Source: Caballeronia pedi
Lineage (GTDB): Bacteria > Pseudomonadota > Gammaproteobacteria > Burkholderiales > Burkholderiaceae
Assembly (NCBI RefSeq): GCF_001544915.2
Contig: NZ_FCOE02000029.1
Span: forward strand, 36,107 to 100,106
Reading direction: 5' to 3'
Length of the DNA: 64,000 nucleotides
The position numbers and the translations under genes are program-made. The notes under the pieces are model-generated. The model searched no databases. It was given only the letters and a program-made list of their open reading frames with translations, and was not told the origin of the DNA. The first letter of the stretch is position 1; every line of letters begins with the position of its first letter. Shown piece by piece: positions 51,264 to 59,612 of this stretch.

Positions 51264-52403
51264 TCAGAACGATGCTTCGAGCATCGCGTGATAGTCGCCG
51301 TCCGATGCATCGCGCGGATTGGTCTTGTGGCTGTGATCCTTCAACGCGCCCTTCACGATGTCGGGGAACATCTCGCGCGTGACGCCCACATCTGAAAGCG
51401 TCGTGGGCAGACCGAGGCGGCTCGTCATCTCCCTGATCGATGGCCCGACGTGCGCGGGATTCTCCAGTCCCATCGCCTGCGCGAGGCGCGCGAGCTTGCC
51501 CTCTTCCTGAACCGTCGGCGCATCCTGATTGAACGCGATCACGGCGGGCAGAAAGATCGCGTTGAGCGTGCCGTGATGCAGACGCGGATTGATGCCGCCC
51601 AGCGAATGACTCAGGCTGTGCACGCATCCCAGCCCCTTCTGGAACGCGAGCGCGCCCTGCATCGATGCGCTCATCATGTTCATGCGCGCAACCTTGTCGT
51701 CGGGATGCGCCGTCGCGCGCTCGATGTGACGCCACGCGCGCCACAGGCCGTCGAGTGCGATGCCGTCCGCCGCGGGGTTGAACGCGGGCGCCATGAACGT
51801 CTCGATGCAATGCGCGATCGCGTCCATGCCGGTCGCGGCCGTCATCGTCGCAGGCAATTTCAGCGTGAGTTCGGGATCGCAGATCGCGGACTTCGGCACC
51901 ACGAAGGGCGATATCACGCCGACCTTTCTGCCATCGTCGAGAATCAGGATCGCGCCGCGTCCGACTTCGCTGCCGGTGCCGGCGGTCGTCGGAATCGCGA
52001 TGACGGGCGCGGTCGCCGACGTGATGAGCGTCGCGCCGCCTTCGATCACGGCGAAGCTCTGCAACGGGCCATCGTGCGTCGCGCATACGGCGACGCCTTT
52101 CGCGAGATCGATCGACGAGCCGCCGCCCACCGCGATGATTCCGTCGCATCGCCGATCGACGAACACAGCGACCGCCTCGCGTACCGCCGCTTCGTTCGGA
52201 TTGGGCGGCGTGCCGTCATAGACCGGCGCGTCGTGATCCGCGCCCAGCGCGGACAGCACCTTGTCGACGATGCCGGCCGCCTTGATGCCGCGATCCGTCA
52301 CGATCAGCGGACGGCGGATGCCGACGCGTTCGCACTCGCTCTTCAGAAGCCGCAAGGCGCCGAACTCGAACTGTATCTGCGTGATGTAATTGATGAGGGC
52401 CAT
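51264..52403 (-). CDS. Iron-containing alcohol dehydrogenase
   Basis: 379 aa, group III dehydrogenase. GGGSSIDLAKG binds NAD; TTAGTGSEVG is the central motif; metal ligands lie in DAIAHCIE, HSLSHSLGG and RLHHGTLNA. The family includes maleylacetate reductase and 4-hydroxybutyrate dehydrogenase. It is the first gene of the TRAP operon, divergent from the LysR gene at 52582, and probably handles the first or last oxidation of the pathway. Confidence 0.93.
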   Translation of the reverse strand: MALINYITQIQFEFGALRLLKSECERVGIRRPLIVTDRGIKAAGIVDKVLSALGADHDAPVYDGTPPNPNEAAVREAVAVFVDRRCDGIIAVGGGSSIDLAKGVAVCATHDGPLQSFAVIEGGATLITSATAPVIAIPTTAGTGSEVGRGAILILDDGRKVGVISPFVVPKSAICDPELTLKLPATMTAATGMDAIAHCIETFMAPAFNPAADGIALDGLWRAWRHIERATAHPDDKVARMNMMSASMQGALAFQKGLGCVHSLSHSLGGINPRLHHGTLNAIFLPAVIAFNQDAPTVQEEGKLARLAQAMGLENPAHVGPSIREMTSRLGLPTTLSDVGVTREMFPDIVKGALKDHSHKTNPRDASDGDYHAMLEASF

Positions 52404-52581
52404 GTTGATCGACAGTTATAGGTACATGAAAACCCGAATAGAAGGAACCCTTATCGACGCGGGTTAACGTTAGGCCTGAAGCTTTGTACGATGCGGGTTT
52501 GATGGGGCAGTATAGGCAGCGGCCGAAACGGCCGGAATTGACAATAATGAATACGGGTATAACTATTTCTCAACTCGCGTC
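52404..52581. promoter_or_regulatory. Divergent promoter region with repeated CGGGT-A-AC words
   Basis: AT-richer gap of 178 bases between the TRAP operon and its LysR gene. It holds AAACCCG (52430-52436) and CGGGTTT (52494-52500) as an inverted pair, CGGGTTAAC near 52460 and CGGGTATAAC near 52554. The last two resemble the palindrome at 53538-53549, so these are candidate sites of the LysR protein encoded at 52582. Confidence 0.5.
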
Positions 52582-53526
52582 ATGACTCCCTCCCTCAACT
52601 CGATCATTTCCAGGCTGCATCTAAAGCAGTTGCGCCTGCTCATCGCGCTGGCCGATCATGGCTCGCTGCTCAGTGCGGCCAAGCAGGTTTCACTCACCCA
52701 GCCGGGCGCGAGCAAGGCGTTGCACGAAATCGAAACGACCTTCGGGACGGCGCTTTTCAACCGGACGAGCCGCGGGCTCGAACCGAACGACATCGGGCAT
52801 TGCGTGATTCGCTATGCGCGGCTCATTCATACCGATGTCGCGCATTTGCGGGAGGAAATCGTCGGCATCATGCGAGGACATGGCGGACGTGTGTCGGTGG
52901 GCGTCATCATGGGCGCGGTGCCGCGCGTGATCGAAGCGATTTCGTCGCTCGTCACGAAGCATCCGGAGATGTCGGTGGAGATCGTCGAAGATACGAGCGC
53001 CGCGTTGCTGAGTCTCATCGACGCGGGACGGCTCGATCTCGCCGTGTGCCGCACGACCATCAGCCAGACGCCGTTTCTTTATGACAGCGTCAATTTGCAG
53101 GACGAGACGCTTGCCGTCATCGCGAACCTGAGCCATCCGTTTCAGAACGCGCGCAGGCTGCATTTAAAGGATCTCGCGGATGTGCGCTGGGTCGTCTATC
53201 GCGCCAACATGCCGATGCGCATGCTGCTCGAACGCGAATTCCGCGAGGCCGAAATCCGCTTTCCTCGACATCTCGTCGAGACGACGTCGGCCTTTGCCAC
53301 GCTTTCCCTATTGCAAAGCAATCCGACTTTCGTCGCGCTCGTTTCCATCGATGTCGCGGAGTTTTTCACGCGGCACGGCATGACCGGAATGCTGCCGCTC
53401 AGGCTTTCATCGAAGAGCGAACCCTATGAACTGGTCACGCGACGAGGCGCGCCGATATCCGCGGGCGCACGTCTGCTCATGGAGGAACTGCTCGCAGAGC
53501 ACGATCAGGCGGAAGGCGTATCGTGA
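52582..53526 (+). CDS. LysR-family regulator
   Basis: 314 aa. The winged helix includes LLSAAKQVSLTQPGASKALHEIETTFGTALFNRT, and the rest is a LysR effector domain (SVGVIMGAVPRVIEAIS). It resembles the PcaQ/GbpR subgroup that governs aromatic and sugar-acid genes. It is divergent from the TRAP operon and upstream of the PPC gene, and probably controls both, since related palindromic words lie before each. Confidence 0.93.
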   Translation: MTPSLNSIISRLHLKQLRLLIALADHGSLLSAAKQVSLTQPGASKALHEIETTFGTALFNRTSRGLEPNDIGHCVIRYARLIHTDVAHLREEIVGIMRGHGGRVSVGVIMGAVPRVIEAISSLVTKHPEMSVEIVEDTSAALLSLIDAGRLDLAVCRTTISQTPFLYDSVNLQDETLAVIANLSHPFQNARRLHLKDLADVRWVVYRANMPMRMLLEREFREAEIRFPRHLVETTSAFATLSLLQSNPTFVALVSIDVAEFFTRHGMTGMLPLRLSSKSEPYELVTRRGAPISAGARLLMEELLAEHDQAEGVS

Positions 53527-53537
53527 GTCATGAGCGC

Positions 53538-53549
53538 GGGTTATAACCC
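53538..53549. promoter_or_regulatory. 12-bp perfect palindrome before the PPC gene
   Basis: GGGTTATAACCC lies 12 bases after the LysR stop and 94 bases before the PPC ATG. Related words occur upstream of the same LysR gene, which makes this a likely site for the same protein. Confidence 0.45.
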
Positions 53550-53642
53550 TAGTCGCAACTCTCAGTATTCCGTCGCGAACGTCTTGTCTACACTCCGCCG
53601 CAGCCGAATCGACTCGGCAACGACATCAACGGAGACAGCTTC

Positions 53643-54224
53643 ATGGACGAGACTTATCTGCGCAGGCACTTCTTCAGGAACATCGCGGCGCTGTCGGCCG
53701 GCGCACTCGCGGCATCCATCATTCCGGGTGGCGTGTCGGCGCAAACGCAATCGCCGGCGGAGTGCGAAGCGGGCGTGATCGCCGCTGGCGGCCCCGACGT
53801 GCAACGCAGATACATCAGGACGCCTACCGGTTATTTCATGGTGCTACGCATGGGCGACAACGTCTTCGAACATCTGACGACGTTCGCGCTGGCCGAGAAC
53901 ATTCCCGCCGTATCGGTCACGGGCATCGGCTTCGGGCATCCGACGTTCGGCTTCTGGAACGCGGCGAAAAAGGACTTCGATGCAAAGACCTTTCGCAATG
54001 TCGAGATGGGCAGTCTCGCCGGTTCGGTCGCGTGGAAGGAAGGCAAGCCATCCATTCATATTCACGGCATCGCGGGCGACAGTAACTTCAATGCGTACGG
54101 CGGCCATCTGCTGAATCTCGAAGTGGGCACCGGCTCGATGGAACTCACGCTCGTCGTTCATCAGAAGCGGCTCGAGCGCGCGGTCGATCCGTGCATCGGC
54201 GCCAATGTGCTGGGCATCGGCTGA
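53643..54224 (+). CDS. Exported PPC/DUF296-domain protein
   Basis: 193 aa. A Tat-like signal (LRRHFFRNIAALSAGALAASI...VSA) is followed by a PPC (DUF296) domain: YFMVLRMGDNVFEHLTTFALAENIPAVSVTGIGF, then SIHIHGIAGDSNFNAYGGHLL. PPC domains form trimers and in plants accompany AT-hook DNA-binding proteins; bacterial versions are usually cytosolic. The signal peptide is therefore uncommon and points to a periplasmic role, perhaps metal or small-molecule binding via the IHIHG His pair. The LysR gene is 116 bases upstream. Confidence 0.87.
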   Translation: MDETYLRRHFFRNIAALSAGALAASIIPGGVSAQTQSPAECEAGVIAAGGPDVQRRYIRTPTGYFMVLRMGDNVFEHLTTFALAENIPAVSVTGIGFGHPTFGFWNAAKKDFDAKTFRNVEMGSLAGSVAWKEGKPSIHIHGIAGDSNFNAYGGHLLNLEVGTGSMELTLVVHQKRLERAVDPCIGANVLGIG

Positions 54225-54228
54225 CGTT

Positions 54229-55143
54229 TCACCGATGACCCGTCAGCGCGAACTCGGTGGTCTTCACGGCGTCTGCCAGGAAGTCGACGAACGACGCGAT
54301 GCGCGCGGAGATCGCCGTGTTGCGATAGTAGACCGCGTTGATCGGCTGACGCACTTCCTGCGTGTGACGCGCGAGAATCTGCACGAGCCTGCCCTCGCGC
54401 CGATCGCGCAAGGTCATGAAATCCGACAGGCACACGATGCCCGCGCTTTCGAGCGCGAGATGCCGCAGCGTCTCGCCGCTCGATGAAGCGATGTTCGGCG
54501 TGATCCGATAAGGCTCGTTGTCCGGGCCTGACAGCGGCCAGACATTGAGCGACTCCGGTTGCGTGAAGCCGAGCAGCGAGTGATTCGCGAGTTCGTCCAC
54601 GCGCTTCGGATGGCCATGCGCCTGAAGATAGTCGGGCGTGGCGAGCACGCGAATGCGGCTGCTGCCGATCGAACGGCTGTGCAGCGTCGAATCCTTCAGC
54701 CTGCCGATGCGGATCGCGACATCGGTGCGACGCTCCAGCAGATCGATCACGCCTTCGTTGCTGTTCAGCTCCAGTTCGACGTGCGGATAGCGCTCCCGAT
54801 AACCCGCGACCAGCGGCACGATCACGTGCAGCATGAAAGGCGTCGCGGCATCGACACGCAATAATCCCGAAGGCCGCTGGCGGCGCGCGGCGATCTGTTC
54901 CTCCGCGCTTTCGACCGCGTCGATGATCTCGCGCGCGTTCTGCAGAAAACTCTTGCCCTCCTCCGTCAGTTCCAGACGCCGCGTGGTCCTGCGCAATAAC
55001 GTGGTCTGCAGTTTCTCTTCGAGTCGTCCGAGCGTGCGGCTCGCGCCCGAGACCGTCTGATCCAGTTGCTCGGCCGCCGCCGTGATGGAACCTGTGTCGA
55101 CTACCGTCGCGAAGGTCTGAAGCTCGTCGAGTGTGACTTTCAT
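54229..55143 (-). CDS. LysR-family regulator (YafC-like)
   Basis: 304 aa. The helix-turn-helix includes SITAAAEQLDQTVSGASRTLGRLEEKL, then the TTRRLELTEEG wing. It is divergent from dkgB, the arrangement of yafC and dkgB in E. coli, so it is probably the local regulator of dkgB. It ends 4 bases after the PPC gene on the other strand. The intergenic stretch 55144-55242 is AT-rich and should hold the operator. Confidence 0.92.
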   Translation of the reverse strand: MKVTLDELQTFATVVDTGSITAAAEQLDQTVSGASRTLGRLEEKLQTTLLRRTTRRLELTEEGKSFLQNAREIIDAVESAEEQIAARRQRPSGLLRVDAATPFMLHVIVPLVAGYRERYPHVELELNSNEGVIDLLERRTDVAIRIGRLKDSTLHSRSIGSSRIRVLATPDYLQAHGHPKRVDELANHSLLGFTQPESLNVWPLSGPDNEPYRITPNIASSSGETLRHLALESAGIVCLSDFMTLRDRREGRLVQILARHTQEVRQPINAVYYRNTAISARIASFVDFLADAVKTTEFALTGHR

Positions 55144-55242
55144 CGTTGATTTAAATTCAAGAGTCTTTCTTTTATAGACCGGTTTTTGCGCAAAAGTAAA
55201 GTCGGCATACTGCGTTCATTCATCAACCGGAGAACGCATCCC

Positions 55243-56049
55243 ATGAACCAGATTCCCGCTTTCGGTCTCGGCACCTTTCGCCTGAAAGACCAGATCGTCA
55301 TGGATTCCGTGCGCAACGGCCTCGAACTCGGTTATGGCGCGATCGATACCGCACAGATCTATGGCAATGAAGCCGAAGTGGGCGCAGCGATCGCCGCGTC
55401 GGGCGTGCCCCGCTCCGACATCTTTCTGACGACGAAAATCTGGACCGACAACTACGCGCGCAACAAGCTCGTGCCGAGCCTGAAAGACAGTCTCACGAAG
55501 CTGCGTGTCGATGAGGTCGATCTCACGTTGATCCACTGGCCCGCGCCGAACAACGGCGTGCCGCTCGACGAATTCATGAGCGCGCTCGCCGAAGCGAAGA
55601 CGCAAGGTCTCACGAAGCAGATCGGCATCTCCAACTTCAACATCGAATTGACGAAGCAGGCGATCGAAGTCGTCGGCCGCGAGCACATCGCGACCAATCA
55701 GATCGAACTGAGCCCGTATTTGCAGAATCGCAAGCTCGTCGAGTTTCTGCGCGGCCAGGGCATTCACGTCACGTCGTATATGACGCTCGCGTACGGCAAG
55801 GTGTTGAAGGACCCGGTCATCGGCGAAATCGCGAAGCGGCATCACGCGACGCCCGCACAAGTGGCGCTCGCCTGGGCGCTGCAGCTCGGGTATGCAGTGA
55901 TTCCGTCGTCGACGAAGCGCGAAAATCTCGCGAGCAATCTGCTCTCGCAGCAACTGAGGCTGACCGCCGAAGACATGGCGCAGATCGCGGAACTCGAACG
56001 CGATGGCCGTGAAGTGAGCCCGGACGGTCTCGCGCCGGTGTGGGACTGA
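55243..56049 (+). CDS. dkgB: Aldo/keto reductase, 2,5-diketo-D-gluconate reductase B-like
   Basis: 268 aa, NADPH-dependent cytosolic reductase. It closely follows the E. coli DkgB sequence as I remember it: IPAFGLGTFRLKDQ, GAIDTAQIYGNEAEVG, LTTKIW, VDLTLIHWP (His), IATNQIELSPYLQNRKLVEF, VIPSSTKRENLASNL and GLAPVWD at the end. Catalytic Asp, Tyr, Lys and His are present. ATG 55243 gives the family start; frames upstream add residues without homology. It reduces methylglyoxal and other dicarbonyls as well as diketogluconate. Confidence 0.9.
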   Translation: MNQIPAFGLGTFRLKDQIVMDSVRNGLELGYGAIDTAQIYGNEAEVGAAIAASGVPRSDIFLTTKIWTDNYARNKLVPSLKDSLTKLRVDEVDLTLIHWPAPNNGVPLDEFMSALAEAKTQGLTKQIGISNFNIELTKQAIEVVGREHIATNQIELSPYLQNRKLVEFLRGQGIHVTSYMTLAYGKVLKDPVIGEIAKRHHATPAQVALAWALQLGYAVIPSSTKRENLASNLLSQQLRLTAEDMAQIAELERDGREVSPDGLAPVWD

Positions 56050-56118
56050 ACAGAGGTTTAGGTCGAAGACGAACGCGATGCGCCTGCGATATCGGCGCGC
56101 GTGTTACCGGCAAGCAGC

Positions 56119-56154
56119 GCACGGGCCTCGTGACAGTAGCAGGCGGGCCCGTGC
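56119..56154. other. Inverted repeat in the dkgB-rep convergent gap
   Basis: GCACGGGCC (56119-56127) and GGCCCGTGC (56146-56154) flank an 18-base loop. It lies between the convergent ends of dkgB (56049) and rep (56226). It may act as a bidirectional terminator, but has no T run. The rest of the gap shows nothing. Confidence 0.4.
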
Positions 56155-56225
56155 CGATGTGCAGGTGTGTTTGAGCTAGACGGTTAGTTGCAAGCGTACG
56201 TCCGCGTAGTGCATCCTACGTTGGG

Positions 56226-57608
56226 TTATTGACCCCTTCCCTTCGCGGATCGCGTCTTCTGGAACACGTAGCCGGAAAATCCGTCCCTCAGGTCCGGATA
56301 CTTCTGAATCATGGCTTCGACGAGTTCGCCCGATGGATCGATGCCCAACCGGCGCAGCGTCAGCTTTCCGCCGGGGCTCGTCCTGTAGGTGCGTCGCCAA
56401 TCGTCGCGCTGCCGTGGCGCTGCCGCTTCGTATTCTTCCCAGCCACGACGGACTTCATCGACGATCCGGTTCTGGGCGTTGACGTCCTGCACCGCCACCT
56501 GCAAGGCGAAACGCGTCTCCGACTGCTGTTTCGCCTCGGTTTCCCGTCGATCGGTCAACGCCAGGTCTTCCTGAATCTGCACCATCTGACGCTCGGCATC
56601 GGAGACTATCCATCCTTCCTTCAGGGCCTTCATGAAGAAGCCCGCGGGACTCTTCGACACCTTGCCCAGCTTCAGGCTGAACCGCGTGCGTTCGACCGCC
56701 TGCTCCAGACGTTGATCGGTGTAGGTTTCGCGGTCGGAGGCGATCTGATTGAATTGCGCGCTGGAGAGGCCGATTTCCTGCTTCAAGGTTTGATAGAGCG
56801 CCTGAGCGTGCTCGTGCGTATGGAGCAGGCGCTCGGCCATCTCCTTGCGCTCGACGCGAAAGCGCATCCGGCCGATTTTGCGGGAGCCCGGTTCGTTGCG
56901 TGTTTCGTACGACAGCGATAGATCGGAGACGTCGTTGATCTGGTCGACGGCAGGCGCGAGCCAGTCCCGTTTGAAATACTTGAACTCCTGCGCCTTCGCG
57001 CCCATCGTGCCTTGCCAGGCGCGGAGTTCGTCGAGGGTGAACCAGTCCGTCATGCCGTCGCCGGCGTAGGGAAGAAGATGGTCGTACATCACGCGCGCAT
57101 AGCTGAGCGTGAACAGAGAGGTAATACGAAGGCTCAGCCAGTGAGACTTACCGGGGCCACGAATGATGCCGATCAAATCGGGAGGGACGCGGAACTGAAA
57201 CCGGCCGCCCACGTACGAGATCCGGCCGATCAGTTGTACCGAGCCGAACGGCTTGGAGCCGTCGACATCCGCTTCGGCCGTGGCCTGAATCAGCGCCCTC
57301 TGCGCCTCGGTGATCACCTGTTCGAGGTGCGCGTTGTTCCGGCTCGAGTAGCGCATGAGCCACTTGAAGTAGTCGAGCTCGACGTCATAGAGGTCGTGTA
57401 CCTTCTCCTCCTGCGCGACGATGAAGTACGCCGCGTCGATCAGGCGTCGAGCCGCCACACCAAGATCGACGATGCGGATCAGAACGTTCTTGCGCGAAAA
57501 TCCGATATCCGTGCGAGCAGAATCGACGGGCAAGCCTTCCGCGTTTGCGTCGTCGAATAGCGCCAGCGCCAGTTGTCTGGACGTGGCTACCTGCCCTTCT
57601 GTCGTCAT
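56226..57608 (-). CDS. rep: Replication initiator protein (RepB/Rep_3 type)
   Basis: 460 aa, initiator of a theta-replicating secondary replicon. The N-terminal half has the paired winged-helix layout of iteron-binding Rep proteins (KSHWLSLRITSLFTLSYARVMYDHL, TDWFTLDELRAWQGT, then FKYFKRDWLAPAVDQINDVSDL, a signature stretch of this family). The C-terminal ~150 residues form a long charged helix. ATG 57608 is preceded by AGGAGAAGGA; the frame to 57683 runs into the operator. Just upstream lie an inverted repeat and a 22-bp iteron array, and parAB follow divergently, so this is the origin locus. Confidence 0.9.
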   Translation of the reverse strand: MTTEGQVATSRQLALALFDDANAEGLPVDSARTDIGFSRKNVLIRIVDLGVAARRLIDAAYFIVAQEEKVHDLYDVELDYFKWLMRYSSRNNAHLEQVITEAQRALIQATAEADVDGSKPFGSVQLIGRISYVGGRFQFRVPPDLIGIIRGPGKSHWLSLRITSLFTLSYARVMYDHLLPYAGDGMTDWFTLDELRAWQGTMGAKAQEFKYFKRDWLAPAVDQINDVSDLSLSYETRNEPGSRKIGRMRFRVERKEMAERLLHTHEHAQALYQTLKQEIGLSSAQFNQIASDRETYTDQRLEQAVERTRFSLKLGKVSKSPAGFFMKALKEGWIVSDAERQMVQIQEDLALTDRRETEAKQQSETRFALQVAVQDVNAQNRIVDEVRRGWEEYEAAAPRQRDDWRRTYRTSPGGKLTLRRLGIDPSGELVEAMIQKYPDLRDGFSGYVFQKTRSAKGRGQ

Positions 57609-57663
57609 TCCTTCTCCTGAATCGGCGCCGTGGTTCGTGTTAACGAGCGGTACGGTACCGGGC

Positions 57664-57700
57664 ACAAGGTGAGCTGTCAACACACATCACCTCACCTTGT
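57664..57700. promoter_or_regulatory. rep operator: inverted repeat of iteron-like halves
   Basis: ACAAGGTGAG (57664-57673) and CTCACCTTGT (57691-57700) are perfect inverses with a 17-base spacer. The CTCAC word is that of the iterons. The repeat is 56 bases upstream of the rep ATG. In iteron plasmids Rep dimers bind such a repeat and repress their own gene, and that role is inferred here. Confidence 0.6.
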
Positions 57701-57752
57701 CGGCGACGTGACACAAGAAACCTCACTCTGATTGGCGGCCATCACAAATTCC

Positions 57753-57862
57753 CTCACCACTGGCGCGTAAACATCTCACCCGCGACGGTAATACACCTCA
57801 CTTCTACGTGGTAAACGGATCACCTTGACGCTCAATCAACAGCACCACGAACACAATATGCT
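57753..57862. repeat. Iteron array, five units of 22 bp (replication origin)
   Basis: Units begin at 57753, 57775, 57797, 57819 and 57841, exactly 22 bases (two helical turns) apart. The first three start CTCAC, the fourth ATCAC, the fifth is degenerate (AGCAC); a TAA or similar lies near position 15-17 of most units. Less regular CTCAC words occur at 57691 and 57722. Downstream, 57880-57960 is AT-rich and suits strand opening. No exact DnaA box was found. Rep is expected to bind here. Confidence 0.65.
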
Positions 57863-58309
57863 TCACTCTGCGTCGCTAAGCTGTTGATTTTTCGATGGTT
57901 ACGGTTGCGCTGTTAGTGGTTGTCGGTTTTATTCTTTAAGTAAACGAACAAACCGGCGTACAGAATCAAATCGGGAGAAGATTGAAGGCGGGGAGACTTA
58001 AGGCGAGCTTGAATCGCGCTGTTCCGAACTCACGACCAGCGTCGTTTGGTGAGGTGAATTGTGATCGCGTCGGACTAACGCTACATATTCGCGCCTTGAA
58101 GCATCCTGACGGTGAGGTTTTTTGTGTTGCGCCAGAATTGGGGCGCATGCTGCACTGCACACCTCGAGCACCGGATTCGCCCATGCTTGCGTCGAAACAA
58201 CTCAAAGCGCACCGCGCAAGCCTCAGATAAATAAGCGGTTTTCCGCCGTTCACCCTCAATACGCAAATTTTGGTTGGATAGCCATGGCTTTCCGTCGCGC
58301 CCGCGCGTA
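57863..58309. other. Origin-proximal region without a gene
   Basis: It contains the AT-rich stretch after the iterons (57880-57960) and two further CTCACC-type words in the opposite orientation (GGTGAGGTGAA at 58048-58058 and GGTGAGGTTT at 58111-58120), which could be extra Rep sites. Short ORFs here show no coding character. It probably belongs to the functional origin and the parA promoter. Confidence 0.5.
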
Positions 58310-58348
58310 TTCTACGGTTCGGCACTGAGTTTAACCAAAACCGTAGAA
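58310..58348. promoter_or_regulatory. Inverted repeat upstream of parA
   Basis: TTCTACGGTT (58310-58319) and AACCGTAGAA (58339-58348) are perfect inverses with a 19-base AT-rich spacer. It lies 55 bases before the parA ATG. ParA proteins with an N-terminal helix-turn-helix often repress their own operon by binding such a site, and that is the likely role. Confidence 0.55.
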
Positions 58349-58403
58349 AGAGCGGCGAGCGTGGAGAAAACGCCTCACCGTCGACATTACAGGAAGCATC
58401 AGA

Positions 58404-59612
58404 ATGAATTTGAGCGAACTGCCAGGGATTAATCGAAGGGTGAAACTCTCCAATCTGGGAGAGTTCGCCGAACGTTTGTCGGTGATGACAAATGAACTTC
58501 GCGATCAAATCCTCGCACCCAGACCGCGGAAGACCGCGCCCCTCTTTACGATAGGCGAACTATCGGAGATGTGCGGGATCGACCGTCAGAAAATCAACTA
58601 TCTGGCGACCAAGGAAGGCAGCGAGTTGCCGCCGGGCGAAACGCACGGCACCGGTCGCGCGCGCATATTTTCCTTGAAGGATGCCCGTGCCTGGGTGCAA
58701 CAGGTATCCGATATCTATCAGACACCGCTCGTCACCGGTACGCGTGAGCACCGGGGACGCGTCTTGATCACGGCAAACTTCAAGGGCGGCTCGTGCAAGA
58801 CGACGACATCGATGTGTATCGGTCAGGGGTTGAGTCTGCGTGGCCGAAAGGTTCTCATGATCGATCTCGATCCACAAGCATCACTGTCGGAACTATGTGG
58901 TTTGTACGCGGAGAAGGATGTGACCTGGGAGGACACTGTCCTGCCGTTCATTTACGATCCGGAAATTGAAGGAGGCCTTTCTTCCAAGGTGCAGACTACG
59001 TACTGGGACGGACTCGACGTTATCCCGGCACACAACTATCTGCACGATGCCGAATTTCATCTTCCTACCGCACAAAAGACCCACGCCAATTTCGAGTTCT
59101 GGTCCGTACTGCGCAAGGGTATCGAGCCGCTGCGCGCGCAGTATGACTACATCATTCTCGATACCGCGCCGTCGCTCTCTTATATGACGCTCAACGGGCT
59201 GATGGCTGCCGACTCAATGGTGATGCCGCTCGTGCCCGAGAGCCTCGACTTCATTTCTTCGGTGTCGTTCTGGTCGCTGTTCGCGGAAGTGGCGAATGGT
59301 TTCGTCGAGCACGAGGTCGACAAGACGTACGACTTCATTTCGGTCCTGCTCTCCAGAGTGGATTACGGGACGACGTCGTCAGCGCCGGTCGTGCGCTCCT
59401 GGTCGCAACGCGCTTACGGTGACTGGTTGCACACGACCGAAATCCCGGCCAGCTCCGTAATGAGCAACGGCGCGTTGGCTTTCTCGACAGTATTCGACTT
59501 GTCACGCGCGGAAACGGTGGCGAAAACTTTGGCGCGAGTAAAGCAGCCGATGGTGGATTACTGCAAATGGATCGATGACCAGTATGTCGCCCAATGGAGG
59601 GCCGGACAATGA
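58404..59612 (+). CDS. parA: ParA-family partition ATPase (type Ia)
   Basis: 402 aa. An N-terminal MerR-like helix-turn-helix (FTIGELSEMCGIDRQKINYLATKEG) marks type Ia ParA, which also autoregulates. The deviant Walker A is FKGGSCKTTTS (about 127-137), Walker A' lies in IDLDPQASLSELCG and Walker B in DYIILDTAPS. AGGAAG precedes the ATG. Its stop overlaps parB's start by 4 bases. It segregates this replicon by pulling ParB-parS complexes along the nucleoid. Confidence 0.94.
   Translation: MNLSELPGINRRVKLSNLGEFAERLSVMTNELRDQILAPRPRKTAPLFTIGELSEMCGIDRQKINYLATKEGSELPPGETHGTGRARIFSLKDARAWVQQVSDIYQTPLVTGTREHRGRVLITANFKGGSCKTTTSMCIGQGLSLRGRKVLMIDLDPQASLSELCGLYAEKDVTWEDTVLPFIYDPEIEGGLSSKVQTTYWDGLDVIPAHNYLHDAEFHLPTAQKTHANFEFWSVLRKGIEPLRAQYDYIILDTAPSLSYMTLNGLMAADSMVMPLVPESLDFISSVSFWSLFAEVANGFVEHEVDKTYDFISVLLSRVDYGTTSSAPVVRSWSQRAYGDWLHTTEIPASSVMSNGALAFSTVFDLSRAETVAKTLARVKQPMVDYCKWIDDQYVAQWRAGQ

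Noticed and set aside
57863..58403. DnaA boxes or the general chromosomal parS in the origin region
   Set aside because: I found no exact TTATNCACA and no full GTTTCACGTGAAAC here; only weak resemblances.
58787..58819. ParA Walker A (KGGSCKTTT) as a defective motif
   Set aside because: Type Ia ParA proteins use KGGxxKT, and the Ser-Cys pair falls in the variable positions, so the motif is probably functional.
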